DNA from: Paenibacillus durus ATCC 35681
GTDB lineage: Bacteria > Bacillota > Bacilli > Paenibacillales > Paenibacillaceae
NCBI RefSeq assembly: GCF_000993825.1
Contig: NZ_CP011114.1
Location: 4,154,001 to 4,218,000 of the forward strand
Direction: 5' to 3'
DNA length: 64,000 nt
Shown: positions 1 to 8,620 of the stretch, one piece after another
Layout: each line of letters begins with the position of its first letter
Numbering within the stretch: the first letter of the stretch is position 1
Notes under the pieces: model-generated
The model's database searches: none
What the model was told of the DNA's origin: nothing
Seen by the model: the letters and a program-made list of their open reading frames with translations, nothing else
Made by a program: the position numbers and the translations under genes

Positions 1-1
1 A

Positions 2-571
2 TACCGTCTGGCGGCAAAACGGAGCGTACAAGCTGGATTTGATGGAATCGAGATTCATGCGGCGCACGGCTTTCTAATCCATCAATTTATTTCACCTTTG
101 TCCAACAAGCGAACGGATGCCTATGGCCGCACCCCCGAAAACAGAGCACGAATTTTGAAAGACGTGCTCCTGGCGATTAGAGAAGAAGTGGGGAGGGATT
201 ATCCGGTTATCGTTCGCGTTTCTGCCACCGATTATAACGAAGCGGGGCTAACCCCTGAGGATTGGGCGCGAATGTTAAAGCCGCTTGAGTCCGAATTGGA
301 TGCTATCCATGTCTCTACAGGCGGGCTGCTCCCGATACAACCTAGTGATGTATATACTGCCTATCAGCTGCCTCATGCGGCTGCGATCAAACAACATTTC
401 AATATTCCGGTCATTGCCGTCGGAAAGATTTACACCCGCAGTCTCGCAGACCGTATCCTCGAGGATCGATTAGCTGATATGATCGCCATCGGCCGCCCTA
501 TCTTGGAGGAACCGGATTATGCGAAACATTTGTTACTGCCTAAGGAGCACGCTAACGACGGTGTATTTTAA
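2..571 (+). CDS. NADH:flavin oxidoreductase, Old Yellow Enzyme family (C-terminal part)
   Basis: The reading frame is open from the first bases of the window, so the N-terminus lies outside. The visible part is the second half of an FMN-dependent TIM barrel: GIEIHAAHGFLIHQF followed by SPLSNKRTDAYG is the substrate and flavin site signature of OYE-type enzymes, and ADMIAIGRPIL near the end is the phosphate-binding loop. Family members reduce activated C=C bonds with NAD(P)H in the cytoplasm. The last residues do not resemble the YqjM/NamA tail, so I give no gene symbol. The physiological substrate cannot be read from this fragment. Confidence 0.85.
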   Translation, partial: YRLAAKRSVQAGFDGIEIHAAHGFLIHQFISPLSNKRTDAYGRTPENRARILKDVLLAIREEVGRDYPVIVRVSATDYNEAGLTPEDWARMLKPLESELDAIHVSTGGLLPIQPSDVYTAYQLPHAAAIKQHFNIPVIAVGKIYTRSLADRILEDRLADMIAIGRPILEEPDYAKHLLLPKEHANDGVF

Positions 572-600
572 TAATTAACTCCGCTTCGCCCGCAACGGCA

Positions 601-663
601 GCTCCATAACGACGTACAACCAGCCGACCCTTAATAGGATCGGTTGGTTGTACGTTATGGAGC
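601..663. repeat. Long imperfect inverted repeat after the OYE gene
   Basis: Arms 601-627 and 640-663 are complementary except for a three-base bulge and one mismatch, with a loop of about 12 bases. It follows the OYE stop by 30 bases. No T-tract follows on either strand, so it is a weak candidate for an intrinsic terminator; it may only be a transcript-end stem. Confidence 0.55.
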
Positions 664-794
664 CAAGGGGGACCCTCCTCCAGACCTCGACGTCTTGTTA
701 TCGATACGTACTTTAAAGTGCGTACTACCTTAAATATTTTTGCCGCTGTAAACTTATAGAAATAAATTCTATGTACAAAAAAGGAGAAGTGAAA

Positions 795-1694
795 ATGAAA
801 TATACCGGCCCCGTTTACCGTCCGCCTTTTGAAGCAAACTCCCTACTATTACAAGTGACTGTGGGATGCAGCCATAATGAGTGCAGCTTCTGCACCATGT
901 ATAGCGATGTTCCTTTTCATGTCGAAACGATGGAACAAATTGAACAAGATTTGCGGGAAGCGAGACTAATGTACCCTAGAGTAAACCGTATTTTTTTAGT
1001 CAATGCCGACCCTTTTGCTCTAAGTGCGGACCGCCTGAAATCCATTGCTGTTAAAATCAATGAAATCCTCCCCGAAGTTGAGACTATCGCGATGTATGCC
1101 TCCGTTAATAACATCATAAATAAAACAGATGAAGAGCTTAAAGAATTAAGAGCCTTAAAGATTAATGACCTCAATATTGGCCTGGAATCCGGGATGCCGG
1201 AGGTCGTGGAGCATTTTAACAAAGGCTTTACCGTGGATGATGCGAAAGTGCAGTTACAGCGTTTGACCGATGCCGGAATAGACTTCAGTGTTAATATTAT
1301 CATCGGGGGAGCCGGCAGCGAGCAAACACGTGAAAATGCAATAGCAAACAGCAAACTGCTAAATGAAGTTAAACCGAAGCTGATCTTTATTGCCACTTTG
1401 CACGTGGATCCCGGCAGCCCGCTTGATGAAGAAGTAAATGAAGGGCTTTTTATAGAAAATACCTTGCGCCAAAATATTGAAGAGGAAATTGAAATGTTAA
1501 GCGGACTGGACTTAAATCATACGTATTTCTTTGGTCTCCATACCTCCAATGTAATCCCCGTTCACGGTATGCTGCCAGACAAGAAAGATGAACTGATTGC
1601 GGCACTAAAAGAAGGCTTGGACTCCATCGGGGTCGAATATTTAGACGGTCACCTGAAAAAAGGTGTGGAAGGAGCGGTTTCAATCCCTCGATAA
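795..1694 (+). CDS. Radical SAM protein with CX4CX2C cluster motif
   Basis: The start at 795 is chosen because AAGGAG lies 8 bases upstream; an earlier ATG at 771 has no ribosome binding site. The 299-residue product has the sequence GCSHNECSFCTMY near residue 25, where three cysteines should hold a 4Fe-4S cluster for cleaving S-adenosylmethionine. The spacing is CX4CX2C rather than the usual CX3CX2C. A radical SAM barrel follows, with GLESG and a glycine-rich stretch near residue 170. It lies 23 bases before an aminotransferase, so the two are probably cotranscribed. I do not recognise the exact substrate. Confidence 0.8.
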   Translation: MKYTGPVYRPPFEANSLLLQVTVGCSHNECSFCTMYSDVPFHVETMEQIEQDLREARLMYPRVNRIFLVNADPFALSADRLKSIAVKINEILPEVETIAMYASVNNIINKTDEELKELRALKINDLNIGLESGMPEVVEHFNKGFTVDDAKVQLQRLTDAGIDFSVNIIIGGAGSEQTRENAIANSKLLNEVKPKLIFIATLHVDPGSPLDEEVNEGLFIENTLRQNIEEEIEMLSGLDLNHTYFFGLHTSNVIPVHGMLPDKKDELIAALKEGLDSIGVEYLDGHLKKGVEGAVSIPR

Positions 1695-1717
1695 AGGGTG
1701 GCGGAAGGAGATAGTTA

Positions 1718-2902
1718 ATGAAAGAATTATCGTCAAAGATCGCAAACATCGAACCGGCTAAAATCAGAAAAATGTACGATATGGCACAAGGCTTGGACAA
1801 TGTGATTAGTTTTGTCATAGGTGAACCTGAATTTGATACTCCACAGAATATTATAGACGCTGCAAAAAAAGCGATGGATCTCGGGCATACGCATTACACT
1901 CCCAATTCCGGTATTCTTCCTCTGCGTGAAGCGGTAAGCGCACATTTCAGAGATTTTGATAAAGTCAGTTACAATCCGCTTGATGAAATAATGATTACCG
2001 TTGGGGGAATGCAAGGGCTTTACCTGTCCCTGTTGGTCCTTACGAATCCCGGAGATGAGGTCATTGTAAGTGATCCGTGCTACACGAATTACTATGGAAT
2101 GATCGAAATGAATCATGCCGTTCCGGTAACGGTTCCGGTGTACGAAGAAGAAGGGTTCAACTTTACGGAGAAAGGTTTAAGAGCAGCGCTAACCTCAAAA
2201 TCCAAAGCCATCCTATTGAATACTCCATCCAATCCAACGGGAGCCGTGGCTGACCAGGCAACGATAGAAATGATCGCGCGGATAGCTGTTGAACATGATT
2301 TATATGTGATTTTTGACGAGGTGTACAAGCATCTTACCTATGATGATGAAGCTTTTTTCAATATCGCCCGCATTCCCGGCATGAAAGAACGAACCATAAT
2401 CGTTGATTCCGTATCCAAATCCTACGCTATGACCGGGTGGAGAGTTGGATTCTGTCTGGGTCCGGAACCTGTCATCTCTCAAATGCAAAAAATCCAGGAA
2501 TTTATGTTATCCTGCGTGAACACTCCGGCCCAATATGCAGCGATCGAAGCCCTGACGGGACCCCAAGACGCTCTTACATATATGAATGAGCAATATAAAC
2601 AGCGCAGAAGAATTATGGTCGACCGGATTAACAGCATCGATACCTTGTCCTGCCTAATGCCCAAGGGCGCATTTTACGTATTCATGAATATCAAAGAAAC
2701 GGGCCTGACCTCAGACGAATTTGCAATCCAGCTTCTCAAGGATCAGCATGTTGTTGTATCTCCTGGAGATTGCTTTGGAGCTATGGGCGAAGGTTATGTG
2801 AGACTGTCGTATGCCACCTCAGTGGAAAATATTAATGAAGGCTTCGATCGAATCGAGAAATTCGTGAAAAAGGTAAGCGAGCGAAGAGTTCCTGCCAAAT
2901 AG
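1718..2902 (+). CDS. PLP-dependent aminotransferase class I/II
   Basis: Fold-type I aminotransferase of 394 residues, the usual length. The PLP lysine sits in SVSKSYAMTGWRVGF near residue 235, preceded by NTPSNPTGAV and the pyridine-nitrogen aspartate in FDEVY; the closing VRLSYA carries the substrate carboxylate arginine. Such enzymes swap an amino group between an amino acid and a 2-oxo acid in the cytoplasm. The start has GGAGA seven bases upstream. It is close to aspartate and aromatic aminotransferases, but the substrate cannot be fixed from sequence. The preceding radical SAM gene is likely in the same transcript. Confidence 0.85.
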   Translation: MKELSSKIANIEPAKIRKMYDMAQGLDNVISFVIGEPEFDTPQNIIDAAKKAMDLGHTHYTPNSGILPLREAVSAHFRDFDKVSYNPLDEIMITVGGMQGLYLSLLVLTNPGDEVIVSDPCYTNYYGMIEMNHAVPVTVPVYEEEGFNFTEKGLRAALTSKSKAILLNTPSNPTGAVADQATIEMIARIAVEHDLYVIFDEVYKHLTYDDEAFFNIARIPGMKERTIIVDSVSKSYAMTGWRVGFCLGPEPVISQMQKIQEFMLSCVNTPAQYAAIEALTGPQDALTYMNEQYKQRRRIMVDRINSIDTLSCLMPKGAFYVFMNIKETGLTSDEFAIQLLKDQHVVVSPGDCFGAMGEGYVRLSYATSVENINEGFDRIEKFVKKVSERRVPAK

Positions 2903-2918
2903 CGGCCCCCAGGGGGCC

Positions 2919-3956
2919 CTATTCCAATTCCTTAATATCCTTAATTAGCATTTCAACATTCTCTTTTTTTGTAGCCCAACTGGTACAGAATCTCACAACA
3001 CTGTGATTAGCATCGGCTTTTTCCCAGAAGGAAAAAGAATACTTTTCTCCCAATTTCATTAACACCTCATTCGGCAAAATGGGAAACTGTTGATTGGTTT
3101 TGGAATCATATCGTAATGAGAAGCCTTTTTCCACAAATGCCTCTCGAATCCTCATCGCCATTTCTACGGCATGACTGGAAATTTCATAGTATAAGCCATC
3201 TTCAAATAAGGTTTCAAACTGGATTCCGAGTAATCTCCCCTTAGCCAGTAATCCTCCCTTTTGCTTGATCAAATACCGAAAATCTTTTTTCAGCTCATCC
3301 TTTAGGATCACTGCTGCTTCCCCAAACAACGCACCGATTTTCGTTCCCCCGATGTAGAACACATCACAAAGCCTTGCAATATCCGCCAGGGATAAATCGC
3401 TGTCGTTTGAAGCCAGACCATAGCCTAACCTCGCGCCATCCATAAACAATGGCAACCCGCATTCCCGGCAGACTTCGCTTAATTCTTCCAATTCGGATTT
3501 ACTGTAAGTCGTTCCGTTCTCAGTAGGGTGGGATATGTAAACCAAGCCAGGCTGCACCATATGCTCATGAGTGACATCATTCCAGTGGGCTTCATAACAT
3601 TCTCTTACCTGTTTGGCTTGAATTTTTCCATCATCGCTCGGCAAAGTCAGCACTTTATGGCCAGTAGCTTCAATCGCTCCCGATTCATGAACCGCAATAT
3701 GCCCCGTAATCGCAGCAACCGCGCCTTGATGCGGACGTAAAATGGAAGCGATAATCGTAGTATTCGTCTGCGTTCCGCCAACTAAAAAGTGCACATCCGC
3801 ATTCTCGGCACCGCACGCTTTTCTGATATAGGCTCTGGCTTGTTCACAATGTTCGTCCGTACCATACCCGGGTGTCTGCTCTTCATTGGTTTCCACGATC
3901 CGTTTCAAAATACGCTCATGGGCGCCTTCTGTATAATCATTTTCAAATCGTATCAT
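2919..3956 (-). CDS. ltaE: Low-specificity L-threonine aldolase / beta-eliminating lyase family
   Basis: A PLP enzyme of 345 residues that would split L-threonine or allo-threonine into glycine and acetaldehyde. The PLP lysine is in YIGGTKIGALFGEA near residue 205, and FMDGARLGYGL supplies the aspartate that contacts the cofactor. The ATG follows directly on the TGA of the upstream marR-type gene with no spacer, and its GGAGGG lies inside that gene, so translation is probably coupled. The 3' end converges on the aminotransferase with a gap of 16 bases. Another beta-eliminating lyase activity remains possible. Confidence 0.8.
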   Translation of the reverse strand: MIRFENDYTEGAHERILKRIVETNEEQTPGYGTDEHCEQARAYIRKACGAENADVHFLVGGTQTNTTIIASILRPHQGAVAAITGHIAVHESGAIEATGHKVLTLPSDDGKIQAKQVRECYEAHWNDVTHEHMVQPGLVYISHPTENGTTYSKSELEELSEVCRECGLPLFMDGARLGYGLASNDSDLSLADIARLCDVFYIGGTKIGALFGEAAVILKDELKKDFRYLIKQKGGLLAKGRLLGIQFETLFEDGLYYEISSHAVEMAMRIREAFVEKGFSLRYDSKTNQQFPILPNEVLMKLGEKYSFSFWEKADANHSVVRFCTSWATKKENVEMLIKDIKELE

Positions 3957-4400
3957 TCAAATTCCCTCCGCCTTTTCTAATTTCTTCTGAATCGTCAACA
4001 TCGAAGTATGTAATTCTTTAATTTCTTTTTGGGATAAACGTTGCAGCAATCTCACGATTTGTTCATCAGATTTTTCATTCAGCTGGTTAAAAAGAGCGGT
4101 CCCTTCGGCTGTCAATCGAATCAGACTCGTTCTGCTGTCCAAGGCCGAATTTTCCTTAATAATCAGGCCATCTTTACTGAGCTTGGCTAGGATTCTGCTC
4201 ATGTAGCTGCGATCAATATCCAGTTTTTCGACTAAATGGTTGGCGATACACTGTTCCAGGAAACCAATCTCTAAAATTACCCGCGCCTCCGTAAAAGAAT
4301 ATCCGGTATTCAATACGTGCTTATCCAATAAGCCGAGTATATTCGTATAAAACCGGTTAAATTGCCGTATATCAGCTACGATATTATCATCCAGATTCAT
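3957..4400 (-). CDS. MarR family transcriptional regulator
   Basis: A 147-residue winged-helix regulator of normal MarR length. The recognition-helix region ANHLVEKLDIDRSYMSRILAKL lies near residues 55-76 and the wing DGLIIKENSALDSRTS follows. It is the first gene of a two-gene unit with the threonine aldolase. Two copies of a 15-base imperfect palindrome flank its promoter, so it very likely represses its own operon and responds to a small ligand. The ligand is unknown; the aldolase partner hints at an amino acid or aldehyde. Confidence 0.85.
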   Translation of the reverse strand: MNLDDNIVADIRQFNRFYTNILGLLDKHVLNTGYSFTEARVILEIGFLEQCIANHLVEKLDIDRSYMSRILAKLSKDGLIIKENSALDSRTSLIRLTAEGTALFNQLNEKSDEQIVRLLQRLSQKEIKELHTSMLTIQKKLEKAEGI

Positions 4401-4419
4401 TGCAGGCTCCCCGCTTTTT

Positions 4420-4468
4420 GTGGACTATGTCAACAAATAATTTAATCTATTTAGTGGACTATGTCAAC
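4420..4468 (-). promoter_or_regulatory. marR-ltaE promoter with two tandem operator copies
   Basis: Read on the minus strand, GTTGACATAGTCCAC occurs twice, at 4454-4468 and 4420-4434, 34 bases apart. Each copy is a 6-3-6 imperfect palindrome (GTTGAC / GTCCAC), the usual shape of MarR operators. The upstream copy contains a TTGACA -35 box, and TAAATT follows after 17 bases as a -10 box. The second copy lies just downstream, over the expected transcription start. Autorepression is the natural reading. Confidence 0.65.
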
Positions 4469-4524
4469 TTTTTTAAAAAAATTAGCGAAGCCGCTGATCA
4501 TTTCCAAGACAGTCTTAAAAACAG

Positions 4525-4559
4525 ACCTGGAGCAGGCCGCCGTGGCGCCTGCTCCAGGT
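4525..4559. terminator. Bidirectional intrinsic terminator between divergent genes
   Basis: A perfect 13-base stem (4525-4537 with 4547-4559) and a 9-base loop, with T-rich runs after it on both strands. It lies between two genes that point away from each other, so it ends no recognised gene. It could end a short unannotated transcript or insulate the two promoters. Confidence 0.6.
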
Positions 4560-4764
4560 TTTTAGCTGATTTGTTCTACTAACCTGCCCGTTGAGTCACT
4601 ACTGCACTTATTTGTGTATGTTCTTGTCCCTCGACAACGACTCCATCCATCGATTCAATCATGACGACACAAATTTAGTTCGAATGGCATAAATCGGTTT
4701 ACAAATTAATATTCATTGGTAAGACTGGGTTCGGTATTCATACCATATTTTGGGAGGGTCCCGC

Positions 4765-5295
4765 ATGACTCATATCAAATCGCTGATCCAAAACCAGGAT
4801 GGCTGGAAATGGAGCATCAACCCGTCCATCCCTGCTTGTCTTCAACCCCTTGTCTCCAATCTTGACCATTGCCGGATATTGATGTACCAAAGCGTTGAAG
4901 GTTTGCCGGCTGAGTATGTTTGGAAACGTATCTCCCCCACAACCCTATCCATCGGAAACATTTTGATGCATGTATGCGGATCAGAGCACCAATGGATCGG
5001 AAACAAACTGGGGGGCATCACCTTGGAACGTGACCGGGACCTGGAAATGTCCGCAACACGCGGGAAGGATGTAGCGGAGCTCCTCCATGCATGGAGTATC
5101 GTTCAAGCCCAAAGTATAGACGTACTTAGCCAGTTCAACGAATCGGATCTAGACCGGCTGTTTACAGAAGACCGGTTGACCATCCCGTTTGTGCTGCATT
5201 ATTGCGCGCAGCATCTTGCCTTTCATGCCGGACAGCTGGTTTTACTGCGAAAATGGTTCGAACCGTCCTTCCAGTTGTACAAGGACCACGTTTAA
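4765..5295 (+). CDS. DinB-like four-helix protein
   Basis: A 176-residue protein. The histidines in NILMHVCGSEHQWIG near residue 70 and in HYCAQHLAFHAGQL near residue 155 match the metal-binding triad of the DinB/YfiT-like superfamily. These proteins are small cytoplasmic helical bundles; some are bacillithiol- or mycothiol-dependent transferases, but most are uncharacterised. The ATG at 4765 is preferred over a TTG at 4750 because GGAGGG ends six bases before it. It stands alone as a single gene. Confidence 0.75.
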   Translation: MTHIKSLIQNQDGWKWSINPSIPACLQPLVSNLDHCRILMYQSVEGLPAEYVWKRISPTTLSIGNILMHVCGSEHQWIGNKLGGITLERDRDLEMSATRGKDVAELLHAWSIVQAQSIDVLSQFNESDLDRLFTEDRLTIPFVLHYCAQHLAFHAGQLVLLRKWFEPSFQLYKDHV

Positions 5296-5596
5296 TTGAC
5301 AAGCTATTCTGTCCGCTATATAAGCTGAACTTGAATTTTTTACATCAGATATCAGTCGTAACTACGAGGAATGTTTGGACTTCCGGCCGCTGTTGTCCTC
5401 AGATTTCTTCATTAAAACCGCTATTCGCGGATGAAATCCGGTGACAAAGGCGATCGCTATCGCTCCTACAGTTCCAAACTTCCCCTTCGTTACTCCTTAC
5501 CCTGATGCTATTTTTGCAAGTTCATCCTATATAGACGAGGAAAGGCTGCCGGTTCGTCACGCGGCAGCCTCATGATTTCCTAATTGCGCTAAAGTT
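5296..5596. terminator. Convergent intergenic stretch with terminator hairpin at 5543-5570
   Basis: About 300 bases between convergent genes. The only structure I see is a 9-base stem (5543-5551 with 5562-5570, AGGCTGCCG / CGGCAGCCT) that would end the minus-strand arginase-like gene; the following T-rich run on the minus strand is weak. No gene is supported in the rest. Confidence 0.5.
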
Positions 5597-6504
5597 TTAA
5601 AGATTATTAAATGCGAGGCGTTCTTTATTATGGATATCGCCAATCAGAGGTAGGCGGGACAGCATGTTCTGTAGGAATAAAGAGTCCCAAGGGAAATGTT
5701 CAGTGATACCTAAGCCGACTACTTCATATGATTTGGCTGCATCTTGTAATACTCGAATAATGGTTTCCATACTCGAACCTTGGGGAAACCTCTTCTTGTA
5801 TTCCTCATACGTTCCGGGATAAGCAACCAAAAGGGAACGGAACTCTTTCATATCCAATACATCCAGGTCAAAATGAATCATAATTTTTGAAGGTTTTCGC
5901 TCTTCCAACCATTGGAGCACCCTAGAGCTATCCTGTTTAATTTCATCCGGACCGACACGAGCTAATTTCATATGACGCAAAGGTTCGGAGTTTAGAGGTT
6001 CCAACATATCATTCAATCCTACAAACAGCACTTGTTCAGGATTAAAAAAACGAGGGACCTCAGCAACAAATTCCCGATCACCTACCCCCAGCAAATTGGC
6101 AAGGACATGGGCGTGATGGTGTTCAAAATCTTCGGGGATGGAGACATCAGGGTGCGCATCAACCCATAACAACGCTGTATCACCATTATATTTTTCATTC
6201 AAATATGCAAAAGGAGCAAGTTCCACGCTGCAATCTCCTCCTAGAACGACAATACGCTCAGGGTTATGTTTGTGAATGAGTCCTTTGGCAGAACGAGCCT
6301 GTTGCAGTAAGGTGTTTCGGGCCACTATTCCATCTTCTTTTTCCAAGTTGGGATTTAGATCCACCGGTACTTCTTCAAAAGGACCATCTGACTTGGAGCA
6401 AGCCAGTTTAACAGCTGAGCCCCCAGCACGTATGGAGGATTGTTGCCTCCTTGCCACTGGGGAAAAAGCAAACGCAACGTTTGTTTATTGTGAATTCCGA
6501 CCAT
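5597..6504 (-). pseudogene. Arginase/agmatinase/formiminoglutamase family protein, frameshifted
   Basis: Two frames together make one arginase-fold protein of about 300 residues. From ATG 6504 one frame reads LRLLFPQWQGGNN and then GAQLLNWLAP, a typical N-terminus of this family. Near 6394 the similarity moves to a second frame that continues with KSDGPFEEVPVDLNP to the stop at 5597. One missing A at CCAAG would account for the shift. Metal-ligand motifs are partly kept: GGDCS (usually GGDHS), VDAHPD and HFDLDVLD. The family hydrolyses guanidino or ureohydrolase-type substrates with two Mn ions. It is either a broken gene or a base error; a GTG at 6457 could still give a shorter product without the first strand. 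Confidence 0.7.
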
Positions 6505-6537
6505 AAGTAAGACCCTTTCCATACTATGAGTGAATTT

Positions 6538-7506
6538 TTACTTTATAAAATCAGCCATCAATTCATGGATGATTTCTTTACAGCTCTTTACTTCAGTAAT
6601 TAGGTCTATCGCTGTGTTCACCGAAATGATTCCCTCATCAAGTTTTCCTAGCAGCATCCCGGGAAGAAGACCACCTTGCTCGCCTATTTTCTTTTCAATT
6701 TTGTGGGATGGCTCACCATTTCTATACATGGCCTCTAATTCACGAGCAAGTTTATGTGGCGTGGACCGTTGCAGAGACGACACTAGAAGCAGATCTGCAG
6801 CTTTAGAATGAATAATATCTTGTTTCGTGGCATCTGCAGCCGGGCATTCTTCGGATACAATGAAACGCGTTCCTACATAAACTCCTTCAGCTCCAAGAGC
6901 AAAAGCTGCTCTCACGCCGCGGATATCATTAATGCCGCCTGTAGCTAAAACCGGGATATTTACGGCATCTACGATCGTTGGAACGATGGAGAACGTGCCG
7001 ATTCGATTCTGAGGGATCCATCCACCTTCATCATAGCCGGTCGCAATAATGATATCTGCACCATACCCCTCCGCCATTTTTGCACCTTCGACAGTAGGAG
7101 TCAATTCACGAAAAAGTAAAATACCGTTATGGTTCTTGATTTCTTCAATCATCGTTTTATTGACTTCACCAACAGCGACAAAATATTTAACGTCTTCTTC
7201 AAGGGCCACCTCGAAAGTGGTCTTTGAATATATATTCGAGTCTTCTTTTGGCATATATAGGTTTACAGCAAAAGGTTTATCGGTCAATTCTTTTATTTTG
7301 CGGATCTCATTACGAAGCCTTTCACCAACTTCAGTTGGACCACCAGATGGAGCCACATTGTAACCGCCATGGGGACCTAAAACACCCATTCCTCCTGCAT
7401 TGGATACGGCTGCGACCATTTTTGCGTCTGTAATCCAAGACATTGCTGCTTGCACAATCGGATATTTTATACCAAGTATACTTGTGATCCTGTTGTTGTT
7501 TTCCAT
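6538..7506 (-). CDS. FMN-dependent nitronate monooxygenase / FabK-like protein
   Basis: A 322-residue TIM-barrel flavoprotein. PIVQAAMSWITDAKMVAAVSNAGGMG at the N-terminus, VLATGGINDIRG and GAEGVYVGTRF are the FMN-phosphate signatures of the 2-nitropropane dioxygenase/FabK family. The usual catalytic-histidine stretch (GGHxG) is replaced by YDEGGWIPQ, so the activity may differ from classical nitronate monooxygenase. The start at 7506 has AAGGGTG upstream. It is transcribed away from a MerR-type gene, with a MerR-style 19-base-spacer promoter directed at it, so it is probably a ligand-induced detoxification or modification enzyme. Confidence 0.75.
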   Translation of the reverse strand: MENNNRITSILGIKYPIVQAAMSWITDAKMVAAVSNAGGMGVLGPHGGYNVAPSGGPTEVGERLRNEIRKIKELTDKPFAVNLYMPKEDSNIYSKTTFEVALEEDVKYFVAVGEVNKTMIEEIKNHNGILLFRELTPTVEGAKMAEGYGADIIIATGYDEGGWIPQNRIGTFSIVPTIVDAVNIPVLATGGINDIRGVRAAFALGAEGVYVGTRFIVSEECPAADATKQDIIHSKAADLLLVSSLQRSTPHKLARELEAMYRNGEPSHKIEKKIGEQGGLLPGMLLGKLDEGIISVNTAIDLITEVKSCKEIIHELMADFIK

Positions 7507-7621
7507 AACATTCACCCTTCTTATCTGTTTCAAATGGATTGTAGAATTTTTACATTCAATATTCAGCAGGACCGCTTAATAGAATGCGTGCTACTGGTTG
7601 TGCTTCATACTTTCAAATGCA

Positions 7622-7652
7622 ATAATAAACTCTATAGTTACTATATAGTCAA
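7622..7652 (-). promoter_or_regulatory. MerR-type promoter with 19-base spacer and dyad
   Basis: On the minus strand TTGACT (7647-7652) and TATTAT (7622-7627) are separated by 19 bases. The spacer holds TATAGT-T-ACTATA (7633-7645), a perfect 6-1-6 dyad. A long spacer with a central palindrome is the hallmark of promoters activated by MerR regulators through DNA untwisting. It points into the nitronate monooxygenase-like gene. Confidence 0.65.
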
Positions 7653-7683
7653 GACGATAAATTTACTTAAAAGGAGTAAGAGC

Positions 7684-8520
7684 GTGACATATTTATCTAT
7701 AAGTGAGATGGCAAAGTTTAATAATGTATCCATTCAAACTCTTCGTTTTTATGATAAAGTCGACATTTTTAAACCAGAATATGTTAATCCTGATAACCGG
7801 TATCGTTATTATAGTGTGAAGCAAATTTGTGACCTAGACATAATTAAGTACTTAAAGCACATTGGTGTGTCTCTTGAAGAAATCCGCCGCATAATAAAAC
7901 TGCCGCCTGAGTCCATGTGTGAGTTCTTGGATAAACAGGAGCTCATTATAGACGAGCAAATCCAAAAACTAAAGAATACTAAAAAGCTGCTTGCTCACCA
8001 CAAAAACCAGCTCCAAGAGCAAACGCGTCTACTCGATCAGGAACTTGGTGTCGTCTATACCCGCAAAATAGATGAACGATCCGTGTTAAAAGTAGATTGC
8101 AAAAACATAGTGACTCCACTTGATCAACATAATTTAAATTTCAGAGGACTCGCTATAGCACTTGAAAAAGAAGGAACTGCCATGGCTCCTTTATGTGGCT
8201 GCGTTTATCCTTTAAAAGATTATGATTCGACAGAAAAGATACATTACAGTAGTCTTTATACTTCTACTTCTAAAACGGATTTAACTTCCTTACCATTAGA
8301 TGTTTATGTTGATTCGATTCCAGAAGGTACGTATATGTGCATCGCCTTTAAGTGGTCTAAAACAGAATATTACGATCATTTTTGCAAATTAAAAAAAGCC
8401 TACGATTTATTAGGCTCTTCAAACGAAAATAATGTATACGAAGTTTCACTTCCAAATAATTATGCTTCTGCAAACGATGAAGACTTTATTACCGAACTCC
8501 AAATACAAATAAAAGTTTAG
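7684..8520 (+). CDS. MerR family regulator with effector-binding C-terminal domain
   Basis: The GTG at 7684 has AAGGAG eight bases upstream, giving 278 residues; the longer open frame has no start signal. The first 70 residues are a MerR winged helix (LSISEMAKFNNVSIQTLRFYDKV, then NRYRYYS). A dimerising coiled coil lies near residues 80-125, and a BmrR/GyrI-like ligand-binding domain fills the rest. Length and layout match multidrug-sensing MerR proteins such as BmrR. It is divergent to the FMN enzyme and lies before a GyrI-like gene, both plausible targets. Confidence 0.85.
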   Translation: MTYLSISEMAKFNNVSIQTLRFYDKVDIFKPEYVNPDNRYRYYSVKQICDLDIIKYLKHIGVSLEEIRRIIKLPPESMCEFLDKQELIIDEQIQKLKNTKKLLAHHKNQLQEQTRLLDQELGVVYTRKIDERSVLKVDCKNIVTPLDQHNLNFRGLAIALEKEGTAMAPLCGCVYPLKDYDSTEKIHYSSLYTSTSKTDLTSLPLDVYVDSIPEGTYMCIAFKWSKTEYYDHFCKLKKAYDLLGSSNENNVYEVSLPNNYASANDEDFITELQIQIKV

Positions 8521-8620
8521 ATAGTTTGAGACGCGCTCAAAAAAAATGAATGAATATATTTTTATATCATGTTAGCATTCGAAATGTATTGAATCTGAAC
8601 AGAGAAAGGAACAAGAAACC

